In this document: piece by piece, positions 46,459-58,079 of the stretch
Layout: every line of letters starts with the position of its first letter
Numbering within the stretch: the stretch's first letter is position 1
Assembly (NCBI GenBank): GCA_021234155.1
Contig: JAJEKV010000128.1
Coordinates: 1,713,736 to 1,777,735, forward strand
DNA length: 64,000 bases
Direction of reading: 5' to 3'
Source: Isoetes taiwanensis
Taxonomy: Eukaryota > Streptophyta > Lycopodiopsida > Isoetales > Isoetaceae
Notes under the pieces: generated by a model
Seen by the model: the letters and a program-made list of their open reading frames with translations, nothing else
The model's database searches: none
What the model was told of the DNA's origin: nothing
Made by a program: the position numbers and the translations under genes

Positions 46459-49400
46459 TTTTTTTTTTTTGAAGGACGAAAGCCAAAAAGTTTATTAATC
46501 AGAGAAAAAGTACAAAATTTACATGTCTCATCTAACGTGTAAGCACACAAAGATGCCGCGAGAACACGAGCCCGGAGCACAATGTACTTACTCGAATATA
46601 GGAGACTAATGATAGAATCAATTTGGAGATCTTGAATCCGATCACGATCCACCGATTCGAGTCAAGGGAAGAACACTGTGCTTCGTCAATATCTTTTTTT
46701 CGGGCTCATGTAATAACGCGTGTGGATGAATAAATGCGAAAGATGTGGTGTCTGCGGCAGCTCCCCATATCGACCATAGGAGCCAACCGGAACCAAGGTG
46801 AAATGCCCTTTGTTTAGTGAAGGCCATCCATTGGGATAGAACGCAAAAGGATGCATCGGCCGATCCGGTCTTGTTAAACAAACCTTGCAGCGGGACCATT
46901 TGGTTGAACCTCCGGGACAATCAAAGAGACAATGCTCAAAAGAGTCTCAACGTCAGAGAGGCGTAGAGCGGGCATACCCTTGAATATGCGAGGATCATAG
47001 CGATGTCGAAAGGCATTAACCCATGAGCACTCGTGGATAACCCGCCACCAGTCACCGGTAGACTTTAGGGTGGAGCAACCTATCCCAAAGCCATCGCCAT
47101 GTGCGACACAAAGTGGGTTGTGGAACATGTAGGTGCCAATGCAGATCGGCGCAACCTGGAGGGTTGTGGTGCTAAAAAGAAGGCGATATCCGATCGACAA
47201 ATTGCTTGCCTTTGTGAATATTTTCATGGCGGGTCCCATGGCACCCTTCAAAGTGACACCAACTTGCACTATGAGAGGCAAATTTTCTGCGACCTTCTCC
47301 CATAGAGATACATCCCAACGAGAGAGGGGAACTTTGCACGAAATTCAAAGCCAAAGGCGAGGGCGACCCTCCTCATACCATGCTTGAATAGAGACAACAC
47401 CCGCAAGAACCCCGCCGTCTACGTGTAAGGGGATGAACCAGAGGCCGCCAATGGAGGGTCTTTTGGGGTTCTGAGGCGATGGTGCCCACCACCATGGAGT
47501 CTCCAATAGGGTGTGGATAGAGGGGCATGGCCGAAAAAGATGTCCGACCGCCTCCCATGCTGCCAACAAGCCACCAAAAATGGAGAAGCGCTTGGAAAAG
47601 GCTGGAAGTCGGGAAATAAAGCCCGGGGGTAGGACTGGTTTGGCTGACCTTCTTGCCTAGAGGGATACAAAGTGACCAAGAGCTTGTCTAAGAAGGCGTG
47701 AACAGGAGAGTCATCCCCACCATTGAAGTCTCCAAATGAACTTTGAAATAAGCACTTTGCTCTGCAGAAGAAGTCCATCATACCCAGACCACCTCGCCCA
47801 TTTTGGAAGGATGCGCCGACCCAAGCCACCTTAACCACAACACCTTCCTCAGGTGCACGCCCAAATAAAGTTTGAACTATTGCAATGAGCTCAATGACTT
47901 TTGATGCGTGGTGCTAGCGATGGGATGCCATATAAACATGGGTACTACTAAGGGACCGACTTGGCCAGCGTGTCGCGACTGCAAGAGACAACTTAGCGGT
48001 GGACCACGGAACAAGTGCTTCTCAAACCCCTAATGATCTCCTCCCAAGCGGCTCCCATAGTAACATGGATTATTTGGAATCCCCAACAACTTGACTGACT
48101 GTCCATGCGCCAAGTAATTTCCATGGATGTCGTGAACACATCTTGGGAGCGGATTGTCCAATGTCCACAAAGCTGTACATACGCCACCCACAAGAATACA
48201 GGAACCCCGGTGAAAAAGTGTCTAAAAGCATTTTGGCGGACAAAGATTCTCATCATTAGCGACTAGGAAGAGGCGTGTCGATACGCATATTGATTGCAAA
48301 CCTCTTGTGTGCCATCCTCCATTGCAAGACCATGGAGAAGTCCCTCTGTCGTTGCAATGGTGAATAAGCAATGATAAAGCCTCGCAACAATTGTGAAAAG
48401 CAATGGTGCTAAAGGGCATCCGGCAAATACCACCAGAAGTGAAAAGGCATGTGACTGACTCACCATGGAGCAGGACGATCGCCCGGCGAGAGATATGCGA
48501 CTTCATAATATCGATGTGAATTGTTCCCCAAATCCGGTCTTAGCATACAAGCGACACATGAATTCCCGGTGACACATTTGTCATAAGCTTTTTTGCAAAA
48601 TCAAGCTTAAAGGTTTTGCCCTCGTGCCCAATAAATTCCCTCGTAGCGGACAACATTATTCAAAATGCACCGTTTGGAAGAAAACTGGATGGGTTGTTGA
48701 GATAGACTCTGCCAAGATGTCCTTTACCCTTTCTGCAAAAGCCTTGGCGAAAGATCTTATATCACGGATGACAATAAGGTGATGGGCGGCCCGGTCACGA
48801 AATAGTCGAGGATCCTTGACCTTGGGGATAAGTGAGATGGCTTTGTGTTTAGAATTCTATCAAAGCGTGGACGCCCGAAAGTCCACGGAAAGCATCATAC
48901 ACATCGGCTCCAACCATTCCCAATACTCACGGAAGAACTCAATTGGCAAACCATCCAAACACGGGCATTTGCCTCTTTTCGGTTCAAAGGCTGCCGATTT
49001 TAAATCGTCATTTGTCATAGGCTGCCTCTATTGACTCGTTGCTCTCACGGGAGATGATGGGGAAATCCTAGATAAAAGCGGCATCTTGCATTTCTGGATT
49101 GAAAGGGAAGATGTTTCATAAAAAACGTCACGGAAGTGGTTATCACAATCTTTTGAGTTGATCGGTTACGTTAGCATCGAACCATTGGGCAAAAGCAATG
49201 AAGACATGGTTGATGTCATTCGGCGCCTCTTAGCCGCCGCGAAAAAGAAGCCCGTACAAGCGGTTCTCCATCGAAAACCACTGCGGACACGCCTTCATCT
49301 TTGCTTGCTGAATTTGCTCCTCCTCTAATGCTTGGATGCATTGCCAAAATATCCGCGATCATGATGTCGAGAATGGAGCAGGTCACGATACAAAGTGTCG

Positions 49401-50690
49401 ATAAAAGCGACCTGCTTTGCCGGTATGACGACCCACTCTTTGGCAAAACCCTTTGATCGCGCCAATTGCATCCACTATGCCCGGTCTTACCTCGGCGTCG
49501 ATTGAAGGCGGTTGTCCAAGCATTCTTGCAACCTTCTTGAAAGTCGGCATCCTTTTAAGAACTTCGCGTTCAAAGCGAAAACCGTCCTTCCGGGGCCCAT
49601 TTGGGCTGCGGGGCTCGTCGAGATGGTGCGGATGGTGGTGCGAAATCGAAGTTATCCGAGGCAGAATCGAAAAGAGACACGGAAGCTGCCACAGCGTATG
49701 TCCGCATTCCAATAGGCTCTATCAATCGAGAGCTTGCGCGACCCCCACCAACTTGACCATTGCACCAAGTGAAGGCACCCTCACCATCAATCTCCAGAGG
49801 TTGGGGTCATGGAGTAAGGCGAAGCCACTGGCGGCGTTCAAATCCGAACACCTTTGTAGAGGTAAGCCCCAACCCGTCGGACTCCACTTCCACCATATTG
49901 AGATCCCCAACAAGAAGCCATGAAATGTGGCAGCCCAAAAGTATCTTACCATAAAGGCCCGGTGAAGCTCTCGATGAGGTCTATTGTGGGCATAAACATT
50001 AATTAGACCATATTTAACCCCTTGCTCCTGCCATACAATTAGGGCCCAACGACCAAAGCGATCAGCGGTAAAGATGACCGGCAAGGAAGGAAGCCATCTT
50101 ATCGACCCACAGCGGCGAGGAAGTTTGCCGATAAGGACATTAAACTGCGACCAATCATGCCTTAAGCTTTGAAACGTCTCCTTACGGCACTTATGCTCTT
50201 GAAGACATACTGGCCTGAGCATCAATCTAGATAAGTAAAAAGAAATACGACTCATTGAGGGGAGAGGAGGCAACCCGAACATTCCATGAGACTAACGCGC
50301 ATTGATCTTGTGATGGGGCTAATTGAAAAAGGATGTTGGTGTCTCAAGGGAACTTGAGGATGTTTCACGGGCACGGCATGGCGCAACCTCATCAACCAAA
50401 TCAGCCCGCTGAAGTGGATCAAACCGACCACCATGGGATGCAATAGGAGGGCGGTGCCACCTAAAGCGGAAGCCCGGTAGGACGCAGAGGGAATTAGATC
50501 CCTTAGCGGACTTTTCGTGGTTGACGAAGAGCCGGTGGATGCTTAGGTGGTGGGTGGATGCCACGCCGATCAATGTCCATATACTGCCCACGAGCCTCTT
50601 CAATTTGCTCTTGCGATTTCTGGATTTCAGCCAGTCTCAACATTTGGTGATCCAGAGACTGAGGTGGAGGATGTTAGTTGTGGAATAATG
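46459..50690 (-). mobile_element. LINE (L1-type) on the minus strand
   Basis: The 3' end is a poly-A tail (T run at 46459-46472) preceded on the minus strand by TTTCGTCCTTC. Coding parts from 5' to 3': endonuclease start ALVSWNVRV (50.29 kb), endonuclease core INVYAHNRPHREL and DLNAASG (49.97-49.8 kb), RT around 48.4 kb (GCPLAPLLFTIVARLY) and VKLLGIPNN-type sequence at 48.07 kb, KVAWVGASFQNGRGGLGMMD (47.8 kb), and a zinc-domain C-terminus with LQGLFNKTGSADASFCVL (46.85 kb). Nearly every segment changes frame. Plant L1 ORF2 is about 1,300 residues, which fits the span. No clear target duplication was found. Confidence 0.8.
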
Positions 50691-51300
50691 TTAATGGTGG
50701 GCGCTCATGATGGCGCTTAGGGTTTCAGCTCTACTCTTTTGCTCATAACTCGAGATTCCGGTGTCAGATTCAGGTGTTCCTGGGCTCGTTGGAAAGCTTA
50801 TCGAAAGAGCTTTCCGTCGGTGTATGATTTGTATGGTGTTTCTGCTGTTTTGGTCGACGGAATCCGCCTGACAGTCCCGGCCCTCTTTTGGCGGTGCTAG
50901 GGTTTGGCTGCAGTTTTCTTTGGCCATAACCCGATTCTTGTGGCAGTTTTGAAGTGTTTGGGCTTGTTGGAAAGCTCTTTAAGCACTCCATCCAGTGGTG
51001 TTTAATTCTTTCAGAGATTGGCCTGTTGGAAAAGACAGTTCAGATCTGAAACTTTGGCCCTCCTCTCTTGGTGGAGATGACAAGATCCAGTCGCAGCCCG
51101 CCAAAACGTGCTTCTGGTGCTTCTACCACAGTTCATGGTGGAATTGGCAAAGAATATGCTGCAGATTCTCCCAGGATGAGTGTGTGCGATGCACACAAGA
51201 TGGCTCGTGTGGGGTGCTCTTTTAGGTTCACGAGTTTAGTCTCTTGATTGCATCTCAATCCTTTAGTGTTGCCCAATATGTCTTCTAATGGCATGGCGTG
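50690..51300 (+). other. Leader-like segment with a local duplication
   Basis: Two related blocks, 50735-50830 and 50917-51005, share CATAAC(T/C)CGA, TTGGGCT(C/T)GTTGGAAAGCT and a GGTGT(A/T)T end. No coding signal. It may be the untranslated leader of the plus-strand LINE fragment to its right. Confidence 0.4.
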
Positions 51301-51469
51301 GCGCCTCAACTGAGATAGGAGCTCCATCTTCTTCCTTGTCTCAGTTACTTGCTCGATTTCCATCCCGGCCTGAATTTAAAGCAACTTCACAGTTCATCTT
51401 CTTGCCCACATATGCGGTGAGGCTAGAAGCCGTGTTGTGCCATTGGAAAACTCCTCAGAAAGTGTCACA

Positions 51470-51828
51470 CCTCCAACGCCGCGTTGGAGGGTTCCTCGAA
51501 CCAGGTAGTGCGCTCGGCCAATTGGCGCCTCCAACACTTTCGTTGGAGGTACGGGTTCGAGCAAGACCCTCTTTATCTGCCGGAGATTCTTTCTTTGGGC
51601 TACTAGCTCCTCTCAAACCGCAGGTTGGAAGTCCTTCATATCGAGTTCAGACCTCATGTGCACGTAGAGAGTGCTCCCTGCGGGCGGCTGCACCTAATAG
51701 TGTTGCCGCGGGATGACACCTCCAACCACGGGTTGGAAGTTCCTTAGTGACCCGGACTACTTCTCTGGTAGTGCTTTCGGGTGGTGGTGCAACCTCCACA
51801 AAGCGGTGTCACGTCCAACACCGTTGGA
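51470..51828. repeat. Series of CTCCAAC...GTTGGAG hairpins
   Basis: CCTCCAAC-N5-GTTGGAGG (51470-51490), CCTCCAAC-N6-GTTGGAGG (51528-51549), a degenerate CTCAAACC...GGTTGGAAG (51612-51631), TCCAACC-N3-GGTTGGA (51721-51737) and TCCAAC-N3-GTTGGA (51814-51828). The stem is conserved while loop sequence and spacing vary. Confidence 0.7.
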
Positions 51829-51949
51829 GGTTCTCCCGAGGAGGAGGAGTTTCCCCTCTTCCCCCACGGCGGCGGCACAGGGGCGACTTCCTCTTCCATC
51901 CCCGGTGCATCGACCTCACCTTGGAGGTCCTCGTCTGATTTGCTCGAGT

Positions 51950-52700
51950 TCTGGGTGTGGGTTCTCGACGGTGGCTTTGCAAAGGGCCTAGCGACTCCGC
52001 CACCTCGAAACCGTGTCTCGAGAGGCCATTGCCACCATGGTGGATAATAACGGGAAGGAAGTTGTGTCTTATCTCCGGCAATTGCAAGCTAAGCAAGACT
52101 CTATGGATGTCCGGCTCCCATCGGGCGAAATTTTTATGAGGGTTGAGTGCGGGGGCAACTTTTGGCGTTTTGGGGCTCGATTGGTGCGGATTAGCCATGA
52201 GGATCATCGGCGACATGTGGGCGGTTGGTTTGCGTGTTGCGTGGATGCCGCCACTTCGCGGCCCTTTCACGGATCACGGCGGCGTGGGATCTTGGCCATG
52301 CGGGCATCTTCAAGCTAGGGCTCCACGCTTATCAATCTATCAAGCTTGTGGCAAAAGATCAATGTTGCTTTCTTTTGATGTTTGAATCTCGAGCCGTTTG
52401 CTCAACTCATAGAGCGAGGTGTTGATCCTCTCCGGAAACACTTCTTGCTTTATCAGCGGTATGTTCACGGATCCTTTCCGGCTAAGCCCGGATGCCTTCA
52501 CGTGCCCCCTACGGTTTGCTATCAAAGATTTTCCTCGAGTTCTGAGATTCCAAGTTCATTTCGCCATTGCTAATGAGATTGGACTCCATTTGCAACACTC
52601 CATAACCAGCGGCATCACCAAGGTTTGCGTGGCGAGGCCCATTCATCGTGATTTGCCTCAAACAATTGTTGTCCAAAGCGGGTGCATTCTTCATTTGTTA
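51950..52700 (+). pseudogene. LINE ORF1 (DUF4283-like) fragment
   Basis: Plus-strand frames give FKLGLHAYQSIKLVAKDQCC, then VLILSGNT and, after shifts, DPFRLSPDAFTCPLRFAIKD, IANEIGLHLQ and TKVCVARP. This follows the plant LINE ORF1 pattern in which a variable strand is followed by ..DP.......PLW..i..LP......IANEIG. Sequence after about 52700 is unrelated, so the LINE copy is 3'-truncated or rearranged. It lies head to head with the minus-strand LINE. Confidence 0.5.
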
Positions 52701-52985
52701 GTAACATTTTAAAATTAAGATCAAACTAGCAGAAATGCAGGCTCGAGGTAAAGGATAGGGTGGGGATAGTGTAGTTACATTGACGAAGCTTATTTTGACA
52801 TTATTATCTAGGGGAGTTTGATGGTGTGCTTATGCTGCTGCTCTTCATCCTGTATGATGAGATGTGAGGTATGTGGGCTTTATGCAAGAGTCATTTGGGC
52901 GTGAGAGAAAGCGTAATGGATGTTTGTTTGAATGTGCAAAGCTTACATTTAGCTTAGTTGCTTGGTATTATGAGTTTGAAGCTAT

Positions 52986-53240
52986 ATGCAGTTTTGTTGG
53001 TTGTTGGATGGGTTTTGTATTGTTTCCTCAAGTGATACCAGAGTTCCGTTTGAGGGCTTAACTGTACGTGATCCAGCAGACTCTCCAATGCTAATTACCC
53101 TGACAAACATGCAACATGTCAGAAGAAACATATCTCGACGACATTGTAGTAAAGGAAAAGGCCATAGGATGTTGAACCTAGGTCAGCAAGCAGAAGAGGA
53201 CAAAACCCCGGGCGATGAAACTGATGTGTCGAAATTGTAA
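52986..53240 (+). CDS. Short open frame of unknown function
   Basis: Reads FEGLTVRDPADSPMLITLTNMQHVRRNISRR and ends in a charged tail (QQAEEDKTPGDETDVSKL) before TAA. It could be the last exon of a gene, with an AG acceptor near 53030, but nothing upstream joins it convincingly. I do not recognise it. Confidence 0.25.
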   Translation: MQFCWLLDGFCIVSSSDTRVPFEGLTVRDPADSPMLITLTNMQHVRRNISRRHCSKGKGHRMLNLGQQAEEDKTPGDETDVSKL

Positions 53241-53599
53241 GCCGTAAAATAATTCACTAAGATTCAAGTAAACTACTAAGTTTCAAGTTAAACGGTTATA
53301 GGCACCCTAGGAATGCATTTTTCTCATTCTCTTGACAAGTTTAAGTTATGATCGACCCCGACCTCTTGACTCGAGGAAACCCCTCGTGAGGTTGGCAAAC
53401 TCAATTTGGACATATTGAAAATGAAAATGAAAATATATTGATCACGCTCTTTAGGACCCTAAAAGATCATAGAGCCGAAAAAAAAAAAATATACAGCGTC
53501 AATCATGTAAATGTTTAAAGTTTTTCAACTTCTCTAAAGAAGCGACTTAGTACATTTAGGTTCTATCACGGAGTAGAGTGTAAAAGTTTTGGATAATCA

Positions 53600-54221
53600 A
53601 TGCTAAATCGTCTCCTTATGTCTCGAATAAAAGTGGGTAGTGCGAGAAAAATATGTGACTTCGTCTTCAACCTTATCTACACAAATCGTGCAAACTTCGG
53701 TCTTCTCGGGGAGCTTTTCCCACCTTCATTTCTACCCTTAGGCGATGTGAGCTCGTCACGCACTTTGCTATGGGGTGCTTGTTGTACCTTGATATGTGTG
53801 CATTTAAGTATTCCGAGCTTGTGTATGTCACCATCGGATTTATTTCTTCTCTGTATATCTTCATCCTTGATCACGGATTACACCACATCTTGTTTAGCAC
53901 TTTTTCTTGAACAAGTTCTCTAATTCAATTTACGTTGTTGGCGGTCGGCATCATCAATCCCCATTTGGAGACCCAATCTTTCACCTCTTTGTACCAACCT
54001 TTTTGTGCGGATTGAAGTAAAGCCATCTTTGGTAATCTGTTATCATCCATCTGTTGCACTCTATTTACATAATTTATTGTCATACAAAGAACTTCTGCCT
54101 CAAGAGGGATGAAGCCCACTTCAGCCAGCATGATCGCATAAGGGGTTTGTTTCTTTATCCCAAGTTCCTCTTGTACTTGACCATTGGCAGACTCACAGAT
54201 ACTTAATAAAATATATGCCAA
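53600..54221 (-). pseudogene. Retroelement C-terminal zinc-domain remnant
   Basis: Minus-strand frames read TPYAIMLAEVGFIPLEAEVLCM, RLPKMALLQSAQKGWYKEVKDWVSKWG (54.2-53.95 kb), then RLRVEMKVGKAPREDRSLHDLC (53.75 kb). The last resembles the L.iE.GRw...PReeR.C..C motif found after RT in some non-LTR elements, normally followed by HFl..C. Frame changes occur between the parts and no RT core was found here. Confidence 0.4.
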
Positions 54222-55654
54222 TCCCTATATTAGTGTTGGACTTTCGTCGACAACACCATCAGAAACTACGGTATATCTTAGTAAAATATCCTCCTAACCT
54301 TCCATGAGAGTACTACACCCACCTTTCGAAACCGCCTGACCGAAGCCAACAATGGCACCAGGAGAGGGCTATACACCTCAATGAAAGATCAATCCTAGCA
54401 ATCCTCGACATCGGCAATGACATCCACCCTCGCATGGCACAATTCAACTGTGGCACACCAGGCGAGGATCACTACCTCAGTCTAGGACTCGCCGAAACAC
54501 TAACATTAAATCTCTCTTCAACTCCCTAACACTACTAATATTGTCGATACAAAGGGTAGGTAACAAAAGTTCTATTTTATTTTTTTCTTTTGTTCTTTTT
54601 TTTTGTTTTCTTTATTTCTTTTTCGTCATTTTTATAACTTTACCTAAAAAATAAGTCTGGTTTCATCCATAGAACAAGATGTTCGCCATCATCATGCCCC
54701 TCGATGGAGGGGGGCAACAGGCAAGGGCCTAACCATGGACTCTACCTAGACCTAGAAAAAGAAACAACAAACAAAATCTAACTAATTTTGGCCTAAAATC
54801 TAAGAAAAATGTAAGAAAAAACAAAAAAATGTGGTAGTGGAGGCGGTATGAGAAGAATTACCATTTTCTGCACAAAAACTTCGAAATGGCGCACATATAT
54901 AAAAAAAATTTGCGGCGAGAAACTACAAAAACTTCGTTTAGTTTCTAGCAAAAAATCGGACAAAATTCTATCGTGAAACAAAAGTGTTTTTTCATACAAA
55001 ACAATAGTTAAAAACTACATGTGGACCAAAAAGGTTTTATAAAAGAACCATGTCTATTTTAGAAAAAGCAAAACTTGAAAACCCCATCTACTTCTAAAAA
55101 ACAACATGTAGATACATTTATTAATTCCCTCGATGTAGATAATTTAAATAACCTATCGTGTAGACTTTTAACAAAAAAACTACATGTATAAAAATTTGGC
55201 TAAAACTTCCCGTCATTTCTAAATCGGGACAAAAACATTGCATGTATTTTTTGTGTTGTTTTCGCCAAAAAACGAAAAACAACATGTGGGATTTTGGGGT
55301 GGTAGTGAAATACATAGTCGAATATGCAAAGATTCAACTTAGGAGCGATGCCGGGCTTTGTCTCTTCGTATGAGTAATCTTTGACATCGTTCAACTTCAA
55401 TTCCAAATCTGTAATATCGTTGTGGCAATGATCTTTGTCCCCTTGTCACGTTTTCGGTTACTCCATCGTATGGATGAACTATGGGAATTACCACTCCAAT
55501 TTAAAAACTAGACTCGGAAAGGTTCCAATGAAGTAAAAATCGCCTCAATCAGAGCTCTGGTTGCAGAGATATGTCCAACTGAAGTTTAATTTAGTCCAAG
55601 AGATGTCTCCACGACTTTAGCCCGTTTTTTTAGAAAGTACTTGCCTTTATATTA
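54222..55654. other. AT-rich non-coding stretch with poly-T run
   Basis: A T-rich low-complexity run lies at 54568-54630. The rest shows short frames of Phe/Lys/Asn-rich composition with no motif. Confidence 0.5.
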
Positions 55655-57165
55655 AGTTAGCTCCTTGTCCTTAATAAGAATACTTGGCTTATCATATGGA
55701 ATATTATCTAAGATCTCTTTAAGCTTGATCCCAACTAATAATATCGCCATCTCAATGGTAGCGCCTCAACCATTTCCACTTCCATAAATGTTACAATGGT
55801 TGTATTATCAAACGTCTTCTTGAGGAATATTAATATCCCTTGCCCCTATATTCTTAAGCAATATCTAGGAAGATTAATTTACATAGAATTTGCCATATTT
55901 TCCAACCCATTGAATGTGGACAACTCCCCCCGTGCTCTGCTTCATATCAATCCATCCTTTAAGATAGATCGCCTACAATCATTTAAAGATCGCCCCCATT
56001 TCAATCCATGGGAAATGGGATGGATCCCCATATTCTATTAACTTGGACGTCCAAGATACAGATGCAACCTTTGTCAAGATTATTGTATTGCAATCACAAT
56101 TACTAATTTTCAAAGGTATACATCTTATGCACTCGTTTTCAAGCCTATTGTGCTGCAGACACAATTACCAATCTACCAAGAGGCATTCACATCTAGTATA
56201 TCATGTTCAAGCCTATTACATTGCAATCATATTGTCCCAATCTAAGGTGGGTATACACACCAAAAATAAAACTCCATTCTTCATTCCAAATAAAAAAATC
56301 AACTTGCGAAGTTTACCTGTAAGTCCAAACCATATGAAGCAATTTGAGATTCGGATCAAATTTTGCATCAACATATGGGCAATGCGCATTATAATCCCAA
56401 AGGAAAGTTTGTATAGGCTCAAATGATCATAATAGATCTTTTTAGGTTTGCCAGGATATGTAGGCAATTCAGCTATTATGACAAAACAAAGCGCAATGAA
56501 GATTGATCAGGAATATAGCAGGTGTTACTTGTCTCCATGACAAGCTACTTGTCTCCAACGACAACCTAGCGGTCGTCCTTATTGTTTCATAATCCCAAAA
56601 GGGTGAGGAAAACTCCTGAGGATAATCAAATCCATCATTTTTGCGTTAAGGTTTACTTGAGCAATCTCCATAAAAGCACATAGCTTTTCTTATTTTATTG
56701 TTGCTCTGGTCTACTTGCAACAAATATCGCCATGTCACCAAGTCCACCTCCGTTCCACTAATCGCTCCAATAATGAAGTCATATGATTTTCCATCATGCA
56801 TAAAGGCTTTTACTCAAATAAGACAGATCACATATGTTCTTGTGGACTCAAAGCCGATCCTTGATAATGGATCGATTGATATGAAGCAAATCTCCACAGT
56901 GATCCACATTGAATAGGTTGGAAAATATGGCAAATTTTATGTAAATTAATATTCCTAGATATTGCCTAGTAATATAAGGGCAAGAGATATTAATATTCCT
57001 TATGAAGACATTTGACAATACAACCATTGTAACATCCATGGAAGTGGTTGAGGCACTACTATTAGGATGAGATAGTGATATTATTAGTTGGGGTCGAGCT
57101 TGAAGAAAAAGGTCTTAGATAATGTTCCATATGATAAGCCAAGTATTCTAACTAAAGAATTTGAC
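55655..57165. repeat. Large inverted repeat, two arms of about 320 bp
   Basis: Left arm 55655-55980 and right arm 56845-57165 are reverse complements with scattered differences. Landmarks: GAATACTTGGCTTATCATATGGAA, CCCAACTAATAATATC, GTTACAATGGTTGTATT and CATTGAATGTGGA in the left arm all occur inverted in the right arm. The spacer is about 860 bp. Confidence 0.85.
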
Positions 57166-57550
57166 GATGGTTCGATGTAGAATTTTGAATTGCGGCGTTT
57201 ATGCAATTCATCCATGCAAGGGAGTAATGGCCAAAAAGGTGGCAAGGGGCCACAAATCATTGCCAAAGCAACATCACAGATTTGCAATCAAAATTGAATG
57301 ATATCTAAGATTACTTGGAAGAAGAGATCAAGCCTGTTACAGTTCCTAAGTTGAACCCTTTTCTGATTCCTATTCCTGAGCCTATCTATTTTCCTTGATC
57401 AGAGGCTATATTGAATGGTATGATAAATCCGATAATCCAGTACCCATAGCCAGTATTGTTAATTTGCCATAGCCCAGTGGGCTGATTGGGTGGTTAATAG
57501 TGCTTCCACATCAATTTGTCGCTTATTCTTCTATTAAGATATTGATCAAT

Positions 57551-57800
57551 TGGTATCATAGCAGGGGTTTGTGATTCTTTTGGGAACTATGGGCTATGGG
57601 ATCACCAGTAGATTTGAACTCTCTAATCTCTGAGAGGAATTAAAGAAGTTAGGAAAGGCAGTGCTAGGAATTTCCCAAAGGATGCAAAACATCGAGAAAA
57701 CATCGAGTTATTGTGCCAAGAAGCTGTTGGGCGAAGCTGTTGGGGCCGGGCATATAGATGAATTGGCAAATCTTTGGAGCATGGCATTTGAAGAAATTAC
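57551..57800 (+). mobile_element. 5' end of an LTR retrotransposon: primer site and gag start
   Basis: ...ATATTGATCA ends at 57548, then AT, then TGGTATCATAGCAGGGG, close to the Met-tRNA primer site and with the same two-base spacer as the element at 4.6 kb. An ATG near 57587 opens a frame that, after one stop, reads EELKKLGKAVLGISQRMQNIEK, coiled-coil-like as in some Gag N-termini. The LTR start and the rest of the element were not identified. Confidence 0.4.
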
Positions 57801-58062
57801 CTTTTTCATGATTATCCTCGAGAATTTATTCAGCTTGTGCATTTGTATCTTTTGGCTCGGAGTTTCAATAAAGTTTGGCGTCCTTCAAAAAATCTATATT
57901 CCAAAACCTATGATTCAAACTATTGGAAACAACTTTTTTGAGCTTCTCATTCACAAATTCTTCTATTTCTCATCATATTAAACGTGATGTCATTCAACTC
58001 CTCACGAAGTTTGTAGAGCATCAAAATATCAGAATAGAGTTCTAGAGCGATCTATATATGCC

Positions 58063-58079
58063 AAAATTTAGCTTCATAT
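58063..58079. repeat. Left target-site duplication of the plus-strand LINE
   Basis: AAAATTTAGCTTCATAT matches 62460-62476 exactly and flanks the LINE. Confidence 0.85.

Noticed and set aside
55796-56041. Coding sequence with a counterpart at 56848-57039
   Set aside because: The two similar translations come from the arms of the inverted repeat; there is no protein motif, so the similarity is explained by the repeat.
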